A DNA stretch of 64,000 nt from Pseudomonas sp. ANT_H12B. GTDB taxonomy: Bacteria; Pseudomonadota; Gammaproteobacteria; Pseudomonadales; Pseudomonadaceae. Where the stretch lies: positions 496,001 to 560,000 of the forward strand of contig NZ_VOBI01000001.1 of assembly GCF_008369325.1 (NCBI RefSeq), given 5' to 3'. How positions within the stretch are numbered: the stretch's first letter is position 1; each line of letters starts with the position of its first letter. Below the pieces are notes generated by a model, which had not been told where the DNA came from, made no database searches, and worked only from the letters and a program-made list of their open reading frames with translations. Below, one piece after another: positions 56,476 through 64,000 of the stretch. The position numbers and the translations under genes were made by a program.

Positions 56476-56496
56476 TCGTTCCCACGCTCTGCGTCA
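56474..56496. repeat. Half of a type B palindromic repeat
   Basis: GATCGTTCCCACGCTCTGCG is the left arm and loop of the short type B palindrome. The right arm is missing. It begins within the LysR stop codon. Confidence 0.7.
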
Positions 56497-56582
56497 CCCA
56501 GCCGCTCTGTTTCAGGCAGCAGCCAAAGGACCTGGATCAATAAGGTCGGGCGGGCGTTTTGCCGGGTACTCAGCCCTACTCG

Positions 56583-57788
56583 CTAGAAAGACATCTGCGG
56601 GTTACCGGCAGCCAACGCATCGACACGGTTCGCCGCTGGCGGGTAGATCCACTGGGTGTTGATCATGCGTTTGCGGGCCTTGCCTTCATCGTGGGTCAGC
56701 AACACCTCGCGATCCCAGCCTTCGGTGTACACCGCGCCCCACTCGCCCAGATCCAGGCACGTGGCATAGAACGGCTGACGGTATTCGAGGGTCGGCACGC
56801 CCACCAGGTCGGCGGCCACGTTGTGCCCGGCAAAGCGTCCCATGAAAATCGCATGCTGACAGGACATCAGCGCGTAATGACCTTCGTCATCGGTCAGCGC
56901 CGTCGCTACATCCCCCGCTGCGAAGACATGATCCGTACCGACCACACGCAAGTCGCCGGTGACTTCGGCACGTCCCTGGCGATCCAGTCGCGTCGACACT
57001 TGCGAGGTCAGACTGCTGGCGATCATGCCGCCGGTCCAGATCACCGTTTTAGAGTTGATTCGCTCGCCAGCAGCAGTCAACACACCGTTCTCATCAATGG
57101 CGACCACGCCGGAACCGACCTGAAACTCGATGCCCATGGACGTCAGTGCTTCAGTGATCATCGGCCGTGGGTTCGGGCCCAGATCCGGGCCAATCGCATC
57201 GGCGCGCTCGACCACGATGATCTTGAACCGGGCATCCGCGCCATGGATGTTGCGCAGGCGTTCCGGCAGTTCGGTGGCGACTTCGAGCCCGGTGAAACCG
57301 CCGCCAACCACCACAATAGTATGGCGGGCCGCCGAGTCAGGCAGGTTGGCCAGTTCCGCCAGGTGCCGGTCGAGTTTCACCGCGTCAGACAGTTGATCCA
57401 CCGCGAAGGTGTTTTCCAGAAGGCCCGGCACCGGAGGACGGTTGAGTTTGCTGCCACTGGTCAATACCAGGCGGTCATAGGGCACGGTGATGTGTCGGCC
57501 ATCGGATGCGATCGCATGCACGAAACGTGCGCTGGAGGTGTCGATGCGCTCCACCTCGGCTTCGATGAATTTGACGCCCGCCGCTTCCAGCAATGGCAGC
57601 AACGGTGCGCTCATTTCGTGAGGCGCGTGTTCATGCAGACGCGGACGGATGACGATTTCCGGCTTGGGGGAAATCAGGGTGATTTCGACGTCTGCGGTTT
57701 TGCCGTGCGTATCCAGCACGCGTGCCGCGCCCAAGGCGCTCCAGACGCCGGCAAAACCGGCGCCGACGATGAGTATTTTCCGGGACAT
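56583..57788 (-). CDS. Type II NADH dehydrogenase-like FAD oxidoreductase
   Basis: A 401-residue flavoprotein. KILIVGAGFAGVWSALGAAR is the FAD-binding motif, VVVGGGFTGLEVATELPERL the NAD-binding one, and HVFAAGDVATAL the second FAD contact. The length, and the TVIWTGG and HAIFMGRFAGHN stretches, fit the Ndh-2 class, which transfers electrons from NADH to quinone without pumping. The C-terminal membrane-anchor region is short, so it may be a soluble relative. GAAGG precedes the start. It is divergent from a GlxA regulator that may sense its redox or metabolic context. Confidence 0.85.
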   Translation of the reverse strand: MSRKILIVGAGFAGVWSALGAARVLDTHGKTADVEITLISPKPEIVIRPRLHEHAPHEMSAPLLPLLEAAGVKFIEAEVERIDTSSARFVHAIASDGRHITVPYDRLVLTSGSKLNRPPVPGLLENTFAVDQLSDAVKLDRHLAELANLPDSAARHTIVVVGGGFTGLEVATELPERLRNIHGADARFKIIVVERADAIGPDLGPNPRPMITEALTSMGIEFQVGSGVVAIDENGVLTAAGERINSKTVIWTGGMIASSLTSQVSTRLDRQGRAEVTGDLRVVGTDHVFAAGDVATALTDDEGHYALMSCQHAIFMGRFAGHNVAADLVGVPTLEYRQPFYATCLDLGEWGAVYTEGWDREVLLTHDEGKARKRMINTQWIYPPAANRVDALAAGNPQMSF

Positions 57789-57980
57789 GATTGCTACCTT
57801 CGTAATAGTAATGGAGGCAGACAGCGAGCGACTGTCTGGTACAACCCATTGCCGATGGTAGGGTTGAACGTTGTCGGGCTAAATGACATAAAACCCTGAA
57901 ATCCTGACAGCCGATCAATAGCGATAACGCTTATACCGTTTGCGAATTATGCTTATTCCATCTCGCTGATACAGAAGCCT

Positions 57981-59000
57981 ATGAACGATATCGCCAGCAC
58001 TGCCGATGACCCCGCACCTCAGCCCGACCGGCCGCGCCTGATCGTCTTCCTCGCTTACCTCGAATTGGGCTTGCTGGATTTGACTGGCGCGCAAACTGTT
58101 TTCTGGGCCGCTTCCAGGTACATGAACAGCCGTGGTTTGCCGGGTTACACACTGCACACGGCCAGCCTGGCCGGAGGCTTGATTCACACCGCCGAGGGCC
58201 TGGCCGTCGACACCGTGCCGTTGAGCAACTTTGCGGACCAACCGATCGATACCCTGATCGTTCCCGGCGCACCGAATATTCTTCAGGCGATGAACAATGC
58301 TCTGGATCTGGTCGCTTGGCTTGCACACGCATCGACCAACGCCAAACGTATCGCTTCGGTGTGCAGCGGGACTTTCCTGCTGGCGCAGGCCGGGTTGCTC
58401 GACGGCCGACGAGCCGCCACCCACTGGGCGATGTGCGACATGCTCAAGGAGCGCTATCCGTCAATTGAAGTCGACAGTGATGCGATCTTCGTCAAACACG
58501 GTTCGGTCTGGACATCCGCCGGTGTCAGCGCCGGTATCGACCTGGCACTGGCGCTGGTCGAAGAGGATTGCGGGCGTGAAGTGACGCTGCTGGTGGCGCG
58601 GGAAATGGTGGTGTACCTCAAGCGTCCCGGTGGCCAGGCCCAGTACAGTCAACTGCTGCAATCGCAAACCAGCGAGGGCGCCGCCTTCGACGAACTGCAC
58701 CTGTGGATTACGCGAAACCTTGCGGGCGCCCCCCTCACGGTCGACTTGCTCGCCCAGCAAGTGCAAATGAGCCCGCGTAACTTTGCCCGGGTCTACAAAT
58801 TCAAGACCGGCCGCACCCCGGCCAAAGCCGTGGAAGTGCTGCGAGTGGAAGCCGCCCGGCGCTTGCTGGAAGACTCCGAGCGCAACATCGATCAAATCTC
58901 CCGGCTATGCGGGTTTGGTGATGAGGAGCGCATGCGCCTGACCTTTCAGCGCAACCTGGGCATCTCGCCGCGGGATTATCGCAACCGGTTTACGCGTTGA
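57981..59000 (+). CDS. GlxA-type AraC-family regulator
   Basis: A 339-residue regulator with an N-terminal DJ-1/PfpI-like domain (about 20-200, with VCSGTFLLAQAGLLDGRRAA and SVWTSAGVSAGIDLALALVE) and a C-terminal AraC DNA-binding domain (about 235-335). The latter contains LAQQVQMSPRNFARVYKFKT and a second helix-turn-helix near ISRLCGFGDEERMRLTFQRN. The Cys in CSG is the position of the DJ-1 nucleophile. In this class the domain senses a small ligand and is not usually an active enzyme. It is divergent from the NADH dehydrogenase-like gene. Confidence 0.9.
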   Translation: MNDIASTADDPAPQPDRPRLIVFLAYLELGLLDLTGAQTVFWAASRYMNSRGLPGYTLHTASLAGGLIHTAEGLAVDTVPLSNFADQPIDTLIVPGAPNILQAMNNALDLVAWLAHASTNAKRIASVCSGTFLLAQAGLLDGRRAATHWAMCDMLKERYPSIEVDSDAIFVKHGSVWTSAGVSAGIDLALALVEEDCGREVTLLVAREMVVYLKRPGGQAQYSQLLQSQTSEGAAFDELHLWITRNLAGAPLTVDLLAQQVQMSPRNFARVYKFKTGRTPAKAVEVLRVEAARRLLEDSERNIDQISRLCGFGDEERMRLTFQRNLGISPRDYRNRFTR

Positions 59001-59030
59001 GTTGATCCGTTTCGCACAGCCGTAATCCTA

Positions 59031-59160
59031 TGATCGTTCCCACGCGCAGCAAAGGAATGCATTCCGTGACGCTCGCGTCACCAGTGCGCAGGGCTGAAGT
59101 CTTGCGTCGGGAGCGGAACGCGGAGCGTCCCCTGCGGCATTCCCACGCAGGGTCCGATCG
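59031..59160. repeat. Type B dispersed palindromic repeat (long, rearranged form)
   Basis: It starts GATCGTTCCCACGCGCAGCA, followed by AAGGAATGCATTCCGTGACG, and ends GCATTCCCACGCAGGGTCCG. GGAGCGGAACGCGGAGCGTC is inside. Compared with 6883 and 53079 the inner parts are altered. It lies in the 323-base gap before the DUF2388 gene; I see no gene in the rest of that gap. Confidence 0.75.
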
Positions 59161-59323
59161 CCAGCGCGCCGAACGCCAACCGCAATGTGGCGAGACAAAA
59201 CTGGCGCATCCGGACTTATTGGTTGAAGTGATTGTTTGCGCGGCAAGGAACTCCTGAGGGCTGCCGTGCATCCTAAATTATGTGGTACTTCCTTTACGCT
59301 TCATGCTGTCGGAGGACACCGTC

Positions 59324-59641
59324 ATGCGCCGTCTGTTTTTATTATCGTCACTGATACTGTGTTTACCTTTCGGTTCGGCTATGGCCAAAGTGGACGCGGG
59401 CGATGTCGCCACCTCAGCCGGGGTTTCCGCATCGCTGTACTCGACGTTCAAGGATGACAAACTGGTCATTCCCGCCCGGGATGACGCCTCCAGCTTCGTT
59501 GCGAGTGGCGGTGCGATTCGCGGCGTTTACCTGGAGTCGGTTTTAAAACAGATTCGTCTGGATCATCCCGACCTCAAGGCTAGCGACGAAGACCTGGCCC
59601 GCGCCATCCTCGTTCAGGAAGGCGTTCCAGCAGGTCAATGA
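59324..59641 (+). CDS. DUF2388 family exported protein
   Basis: The ATG at 59324 follows GGAGGACACCGTC. The 105-residue protein has a signal peptide (MRRLFLLSSLILCLPFGSAM, cleavage near AMA) and a mature part with DVATSAGVSASLYSTFKDDK, LVIPARDDASSFVASGGAIR and a helical end DEDLARAILVQ. These match DUF2388, a Pseudomonas periplasmic family of unknown role often present in several copies per genome. Confidence 0.88.
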   Translation: MRRLFLLSSLILCLPFGSAMAKVDAGDVATSAGVSASLYSTFKDDKLVIPARDDASSFVASGGAIRGVYLESVLKQIRLDHPDLKASDEDLARAILVQEGVPAGQ

Positions 59642-59718
59642 ACACCGTAACGTCAGCGGTGGGGCTCGTAACACGCGAGTAGTGTTTCCAGCCCTGCCTT
59701 GCCTCAGCGCAGCTTTGT

Positions 59719-60642
59719 TTATGCGCCGGCGGACGTGCGCGCCCAGCCGGCCACCAACTGCGCGCTAATGCTCACCCCACCACACACCACAATCACCACA
59801 TCATGGGCGCCGGCAATCGCCGGATGGTCCAGATAGCCGATCGCCAACGAAACACCGCACGCCGGTTCGACCAACTGACGCAAATCATTGGCGTAACGGA
59901 CCACGCCCATGATCGCCTCCTCATCGCCGAGCGCCACGCACTCATACGGAAAATCGAGAATGTGCTGCACCGGCCAGGCGGCCACTTGCGTCGCGCCAAG
60001 TGACCTGGCGACCGTGTCGATCCGGGGGAATATGACCGGATGTCCGGCACTGACAGCAGCAGCGAAAGACGCCGAGCCCTGGGTTTCACACGCGATGATC
60101 CGACAGTCCATTCGATGGTGGCGGATCAATCCGGTCAGAATTCCCGCCAGCAAACCTCCGCCCCCTACCGACATCACCAACGCATCGACCTCGGGACAAT
60201 CCTCGAGGATTTCATCGACCATGGTGCTGTGCCCTTCCCACAATACCGGGTGATCAAAGGCCGGCACGTACTCGGTGTCCGCACCCTGCGCGAGTTCTTT
60301 GGCCCGTAGATTGGCTTCGTCCCAGACCTTGCCATGGACGATCACCTCGGCACCGGTTTTCCTGATCCGTGCGCGAGTCGTTTCCGGCGTGGTGTGCGGC
60401 ACCACGATGCAGGCTTTCATCCCCAGACTGGCGGCGGCCATGGCGGTGGCAAACCCGGCGTTGCCACCGGAAGGACAAATCACCTTGCGTTTACCCTGTT
60501 GCGCCGCCTGACTGCACAAAAGCCCTATGCCGCGAAGTTTGAATGAGCCGCTGGGTTGCAGGTTTTCCAGCTTGAGCCAGATTCGCCGGGATGGGGTCGA
60601 CAGCTCTGGATGCAGAATCAAGGGCGTTCTGATGTGCAGCAT
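59719..60642 (-). CDS. PLP-dependent serine/threonine dehydratase-like enzyme
   Basis: The start at 60642 has GGGAG upstream and gives 307 residues. LENLQPSGSFKLRGIGLLCS holds the PLP-binding Lys, PSGGNAGFATAMAAASLGMK the substrate loop and VMSVGGGGLLAGIL the phosphate-binding glycine loop. The fold-type II layout without a C-terminal regulatory ACT domain, and the length, fit L-serine/threonine ammonia-lyase (SDH-like), making pyruvate or 2-oxobutyrate plus ammonia. Conserved C-terminal Cys in EPACGVSLAI and VVCGGVSIS are typical of the SDH branch. It stands between the DUF2388 gene and an SDR. Confidence 0.87.
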   Translation of the reverse strand: MLHIRTPLILHPELSTPSRRIWLKLENLQPSGSFKLRGIGLLCSQAAQQGKRKVICPSGGNAGFATAMAAASLGMKACIVVPHTTPETTRARIRKTGAEVIVHGKVWDEANLRAKELAQGADTEYVPAFDHPVLWEGHSTMVDEILEDCPEVDALVMSVGGGGLLAGILTGLIRHHRMDCRIIACETQGSASFAAAVSAGHPVIFPRIDTVARSLGATQVAAWPVQHILDFPYECVALGDEEAIMGVVRYANDLRQLVEPACGVSLAIGYLDHPAIAGAHDVVIVVCGGVSISAQLVAGWARTSAGA

Positions 60643-60745
60643 TTTCGGCTCCCTTTGGCACGCCACCGGCTCGTCGAGCGTTTGACGAGCCGCGGGTGAA
60701 CGGTCCTTATCCAAGCTTAGTTCACCCTACCCCGGGCCTGTCTTC

Positions 60746-61537
60746 TCAGCGATAACGCGGTGCCGCCGTGCAATGGCCGAACAACCCTGACAGCGTCTGG
60801 CGCTGAGCTTCGTAAGCGTCCCATTGTTCGCCTTCGTGCAGGCCCGGAATCGTTACTACTTCGCCTTGCGCCAGCCCCGCCAGCGCGGCATCGACCATGT
60901 CCTCGGCGGACATCACGATCTCTTGCGGCAGGTTTTCCACCGGGTTGCCGGCCTCGCTCCAGAAATCAGTCGCGGTAGCGCCGGGCAACACAGCCTGGAT
61001 GCGGATGCCCTTGTCGGCCAATTCGTGGTGCATGGACTGGCTCAAGCCAAGAACGAACGCCTTGGTCCCGCCGTAAACGCCGTTGAGAATGTGCGGTGCG
61101 ATGGCGACGATCGAGGAGATGTTAATCACCGTGCCGGTACCACGGGCGACGAAACCTGGCACCACCGCGTAAGCCAGACGCATCAACGCGGTCACGTTAA
61201 GGGTGATCATGTTTTCCATGTCATCCACGGGGCTGCCGAGCAGTGGCATGACAGCGCCGACCCCGGCGTTGTTGACCAGCAGGGTAATGCTCGCGTCGTG
61301 GCGCAGAATGTCTTCGACCCGCCGCAAGTCAGCCTTGTCTTTCAGATCAGCGGCGACCACCTCCACGGCGCGGCCGGTTTCCTTGCTCAGGTGGTTGGCC
61401 AAGGCGTTCAACCTGGCTTTACTACGGGCGACCAGAATCAGGTCGTAACCCTGCCGGGCGAGACGGTCGGCATACACCGCGCCGATGCCGGAAGAGGCGC
61501 CGGTGATCAGTGCGGTACCTTTGGATGAGAGGGCCAT
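60746..61537 (-). CDS. Short-chain dehydrogenase/reductase
   Basis: The start at 61537 follows AAGGAA; 263 residues. The glycine motif is GASSGIGAVYADRLARQGYD, followed by NNAGVGAVMPLL, and the catalytic Tyr and Lys are in VYGGTKAFVLGLSQSMH. The C-terminus with GATATDFWSEAGNPVENLPQ fits the YdfG/DltE-like SDR class. The cofactor is likely NADP, as an Arg follows the first strand (VARSKARLNAL). It is divergent from the second GlxA regulator, the probable controller. Confidence 0.88.
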   Translation of the reverse strand: MALSSKGTALITGASSGIGAVYADRLARQGYDLILVARSKARLNALANHLSKETGRAVEVVAADLKDKADLRRVEDILRHDASITLLVNNAGVGAVMPLLGSPVDDMENMITLNVTALMRLAYAVVPGFVARGTGTVINISSIVAIAPHILNGVYGGTKAFVLGLSQSMHHELADKGIRIQAVLPGATATDFWSEAGNPVENLPQEIVMSAEDMVDAALAGLAQGEVVTIPGLHEGEQWDAYEAQRQTLSGLFGHCTAAPRYR

Positions 61538-61659
61538 GTTCAATTTCCTTCACAGTAAGGCGATACGTTCGCCGGGTGTGAACCGTTATAAATTGACTCA
61601 CGCCCGTCGCAAATGACGTTTAAAGTACGTTTTTCGGACACGACCTTGAGGACCTACCG

Positions 61660-62598
61660 ATGACTTGCGTGGCGTTTGTAGTTTTTGAGGGGTTCCAGTC
61701 CATGGCGCTGGCGGCCATGCCGGTGTTCGAGTACGCCAACTTCAGCGCCGGCGAAGCGCTGTATGACGTCAGCGTGCTGTCCGAAGACGGCCGCACATTA
61801 CGCGCCTCCGGCGGGCTGAACGTCGGTACCGAGGCGTTCGATGAGCGGGTGTTCGACACGGTGATCGTGGTCGGCGGCGATGCCATCCTCGAGCAGGCGC
61901 CCGAAGGTGTGCTGAGTTACCTGCGCGACAGCGTTAAAACCGCACGGCGCACGGCATCGATTTGTTCCGGGGCTTTTGTCCTGGCCCAGGCCGGTTTGCT
62001 GGACGGTCGGCGGGCGACCACGCATTGGGCTTACGCGCGGGACCTGCAAGCGCGGTTCCCGTCGATCAAGGTCGAAGACGATCGCATCTATGTGATCGAT
62101 GGTTCGATCTGGACGTCCGCTGGCATGACCGCAGGGATCGACCTCGCACTGGCCATGGTCGAGAAGGATCACGGTGCCGAACTGGCCCGCTCCGTGGCGC
62201 AGAAACTGGTGATGTACCACCGCCGCGCGGGCGGTCAGTCGCAGCACTCGGCGCTGCTGGAACTGGAACCGAAATCCGACCGCATTCAAACAGTTCTCGG
62301 CTATGCACGCGAACACCTCACCGAAACATTGTCAGTGGAGCAACTGGCAGACGTCGCGCGCCTCAGCCCCCGACAATTCAGCCGGGCCTTCCGGGCGGAA
62401 ACCGGGCAGTCGCCGGCCAAGGCCATCGAGAACCTGAGACTTGAGGCGGCGCGACAGATGTTGGAACGCGGGCGACTGACCCTCAATCAGATCGCCGAAG
62501 CGTCCGGTTTCAGCGACTGCCGACGCATGCGCGAAGCCTTCCTTCGGGCGTTCGGGCAGCCACCGCAGGTGATTCGGCGTAATGCGAGGTCCGTGTAA
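61660..62598 (+). CDS. GlxA-type AraC-family regulator
   Basis: A 312-residue protein with the same architecture as the one at 57981: a DJ-1/PfpI-like domain (about 5-185, with SICSGAFVLAQAGLLDGRRA and SIWTSAGMTAGIDLALAMVE) and an AraC domain with LADVARLSPRQFSRAFRAET and IAEASGFSDCRRMREAFLRA. The sequences are paralogous but clearly diverged. GAGGACC precedes the start. The divergent SDR gene, 122 bases away, is its likely target. Confidence 0.9.
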   Translation: MTCVAFVVFEGFQSMALAAMPVFEYANFSAGEALYDVSVLSEDGRTLRASGGLNVGTEAFDERVFDTVIVVGGDAILEQAPEGVLSYLRDSVKTARRTASICSGAFVLAQAGLLDGRRATTHWAYARDLQARFPSIKVEDDRIYVIDGSIWTSAGMTAGIDLALAMVEKDHGAELARSVAQKLVMYHRRAGGQSQHSALLELEPKSDRIQTVLGYAREHLTETLSVEQLADVARLSPRQFSRAFRAETGQSPAKAIENLRLEAARQMLERGRLTLNQIAEASGFSDCRRMREAFLRAFGQPPQVIRRNARSV

Positions 62599-62646
62599 GC
62601 GCGCCTCCTACACTGAAAGGTGTACGGCAGACCTTGGGAGGTACAC

Positions 62647-63306
62647 ATGAAAATCTCACCGAAACTGGCGTTCTTCGCCATCATCAGCACCCTGGCCTAT
62701 CTTGGCCTCGCCATTTGGGGGCTGGGCGGGTTTGCGGCGTTATTCTCCCATGCGCCGCTGGTGGTTGTTGCGCTGGCAACCCTGGTGATGGCCATCGCAT
62801 CGTTGTTTACCGAGGTCAACCTCAGCTCCGGCGAACGGGAAGATCGGGCCAATCGCTGGGTGATCCCGGCCCTGGGGGTGATCGGATTATTGAGTGGGTA
62901 TCTGCCGGCCTACACCGACCGGATCGATTTCTGGACCTTCGGTGGCGAGGGCGTGCGCTGGTGGGGAGCGCTGCTGTTCATCGTCGGCGGCGCATTGCGG
63001 TTGTGGCCGGTTTTTGTGTTGGGCAAGCGCTTCAGTGGTCTGGTGGCGATTCAACCGGGGCACAGCCTGGTCACCGACGGGATTTATCGAACCTTGCGCA
63101 ACCCCAGTTATTTGGGGATGTTGATCATTGCCGTGGGCTGGGCGCTGGCGTTTCGTTCGAGTGTCGGCCTGTTACTGGCAGCGCTGACGCTGATCCCGCT
63201 GATCGCTCGCATTCATTCCGAAGAAGCGCTGTTGAAGGCGCAGTTCGGTAGCGAATACGAGGCCTACTGCGCCCGGAGTTGGCGGTTGATTCCCGGGGTT
63301 TACTGA
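62647..63306 (+). CDS. Isoprenylcysteine carboxyl methyltransferase-like membrane protein
   Basis: The ATG at 62647 follows GGGAGG and gives 219 residues with about six spans. The C-terminal part carries the ICMT/PEMT signature: GHSLVTDGIYRTLRNPSYLG, then the last spans and EEALLKAQFGSEYEAYCARS. This binds S-adenosylmethionine in homologues. Bacterial members are of unknown target, since protein prenylation is absent; lipids or small molecules are possible. It follows the GlxA gene by 48 bases and may share its transcript. Confidence 0.82.
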   Translation: MKISPKLAFFAIISTLAYLGLAIWGLGGFAALFSHAPLVVVALATLVMAIASLFTEVNLSSGEREDRANRWVIPALGVIGLLSGYLPAYTDRIDFWTFGGEGVRWWGALLFIVGGALRLWPVFVLGKRFSGLVAIQPGHSLVTDGIYRTLRNPSYLGMLIIAVGWALAFRSSVGLLLAALTLIPLIARIHSEEALLKAQFGSEYEAYCARSWRLIPGVY

Positions 63307-63315
63307 AACACCACA

Positions 63316-63984
63316 TTAGATTTTCTTTAGGCGGATGAGACCGTCGGCATCTGCGCGGGCCTCGACCGAGTCATAGCTGGCTAATGTAGCGTGCAGCGTC
63401 TCAATCGGATGAACATGGGTCGATGTCATGACAACAAGATCCGCCCCCGCCGCCTCGGCTGCAAGAATCCCCACCGTAGCGTCTTCAAAAATCAAGCATT
63501 GCGTCACTTCAACGCCTAACCGCTGAGCAGCCAGTCGATAACCGGCGGGATCAGGCTTGCCAGCGCTGACGTCTTCGGCAGTGACCATCACCGAAGGTTC
63601 TGGAATCCCCGCCGCCGCCATCCGACGCAGTGCCAACGCCTTGGGCGCGGAAGTGACGATGGCCCATTGGTGGGTGGGCAGCGACTTCAGGAAACCGGCC
63701 GCAGCAGACACCTGGACAATCCCCTCGACATCCTCGATTTCCGCCTCGGTGATAAACGCTGCTTCAGCCTCGGCATCCACCCCGGGCAATGCCAGGCGAT
63801 TGATGGTGTCGATGGCGCGAGCGCCGTGAATGGTGGGCAGGAAAGACGCGACATCGACGCCATGGCGCGTGGCCCAGGCAGCCCAGATCCGCTCGGCGGC
63901 GGCGATGGAGTTGAGGACGGTTCCATCCATATCGAACAGAAAGGCGCGGTATGGCGTGTTGAAAACGGATTCGTTAGCAGACAA
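63316..63984 (-). CDS. HAD-family phosphatase, YfbT-like
   Basis: A 222-residue HAD hydrolase. FLFDMDGTVLNS holds the nucleophilic and acid Asp, IVTSAPKALALRRM the motif II position, GKPDPAGYRLAAQRLG the Lys of motif III and CLIFEDATVGILAAEAAGAD the motif IV acidic pair. The helical cap after motif I marks subclass IA. Length and motifs match sugar-phosphate phosphatases such as YfbT/YniC. The start lies near the window edge with GGGAG in the upstream bases. Confidence 0.88.
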   Translation of the reverse strand: MSANESVFNTPYRAFLFDMDGTVLNSIAAAERIWAAWATRHGVDVASFLPTIHGARAIDTINRLALPGVDAEAEAAFITEAEIEDVEGIVQVSAAAGFLKSLPTHQWAIVTSAPKALALRRMAAAGIPEPSVMVTAEDVSAGKPDPAGYRLAAQRLGVEVTQCLIFEDATVGILAAEAAGADLVVMTSTHVHPIETLHATLASYDSVEARADADGLIRLKKI

Positions 63985-64000
63985 GTGGGAGCATCCTCTC

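Overview
The window looks like a chromosomal segment of a Pseudomonas of the broad P. fluorescens group. The supports are the high-GC coding style, Pseudomonas-typical small families (DUF2790, DUF2388, DUF2789, DUF2784, DUF3087), a group-2 Mrp antiporter operon with fused A and B subunits, two GlxA-type AraC regulators, and two families of short dispersed palindromic repeats. There are no rRNA or tRNA genes, no insertion sequences, no prophage and no CRISPR array that I can see. The genus is inferred from gene content and not from a marker gene.

Layout. 0-9.5 kb: AzlCD amino-acid exporter (AzlD cut by the window edge), a DapA-family aldolase, a membrane-anchored diguanylate cyclase, the nucleosidase PpnN, an exported alpha/beta hydrolase and an orphan OmpR-type response regulator. 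9.4-15.6 kb is the most disturbed stretch. It holds the ruins of a histidine kinase and a metallo-beta-lactamase-fold gene, two exported peptides sharing an almost identical C-terminal tail, a large Ig-like repeat protein, an FAD oxidoreductase and several gene fragments. 15.6-27.9 kb: a cupin regulator divergent from an EamA transporter, the Mrp Na+/H+ antiporter operon, a DUF2946 protein with a TonB-dependent receptor, and a ProX-type binding protein. 28-32.7 kb: a cluster of small unknown genes, a chemoreceptor with its extra domain at the C-terminus, and a DksA2-type protein lacking the full zinc finger.

33-48.4 kb is the centrepiece: a complete myo-inositol catabolic locus. A sugar ABC transporter (binding protein, ATPase, permease) imports inositol. 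IolG oxidises it, IolE dehydrates, IolD opens the ring, IolB isomerises, a kinase-aldolase fusion (IolC plus DUF2090) phosphorylates and cleaves, and IolA/MmsA converts the semialdehyde to acyl-CoA. IolI and a second Gfo/Idh/MocA dehydrogenase probably feed in other inositol isomers. The RpiR-type repressor IolR is divergently encoded. An exact GGAA-N6-TTCC site lies between iolR and iolC, and a near match lies before the transporter genes.

48.5-64 kb: a glutathione transferase, small membrane proteins, a cysteine-rich secreted protein, a two-component system, a LysR-controlled SDR/aldo-keto reductase/SRPBCC group, a type II NADH dehydrogenase-like enzyme, two GlxA regulators, a serine/threonine dehydratase-like enzyme, another SDR, an isoprenylcysteine methyltransferase-like membrane protein and a HAD phosphatase.

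I did not find a convincing wholly new multi-gene system. The best leads are the tail-sharing exported peptide pair (9.9-10.8 kb), the Ig-like repeat protein with a start-less Ig-like fragment nearby (11-15.6 kb), and the candidate IolR operators.
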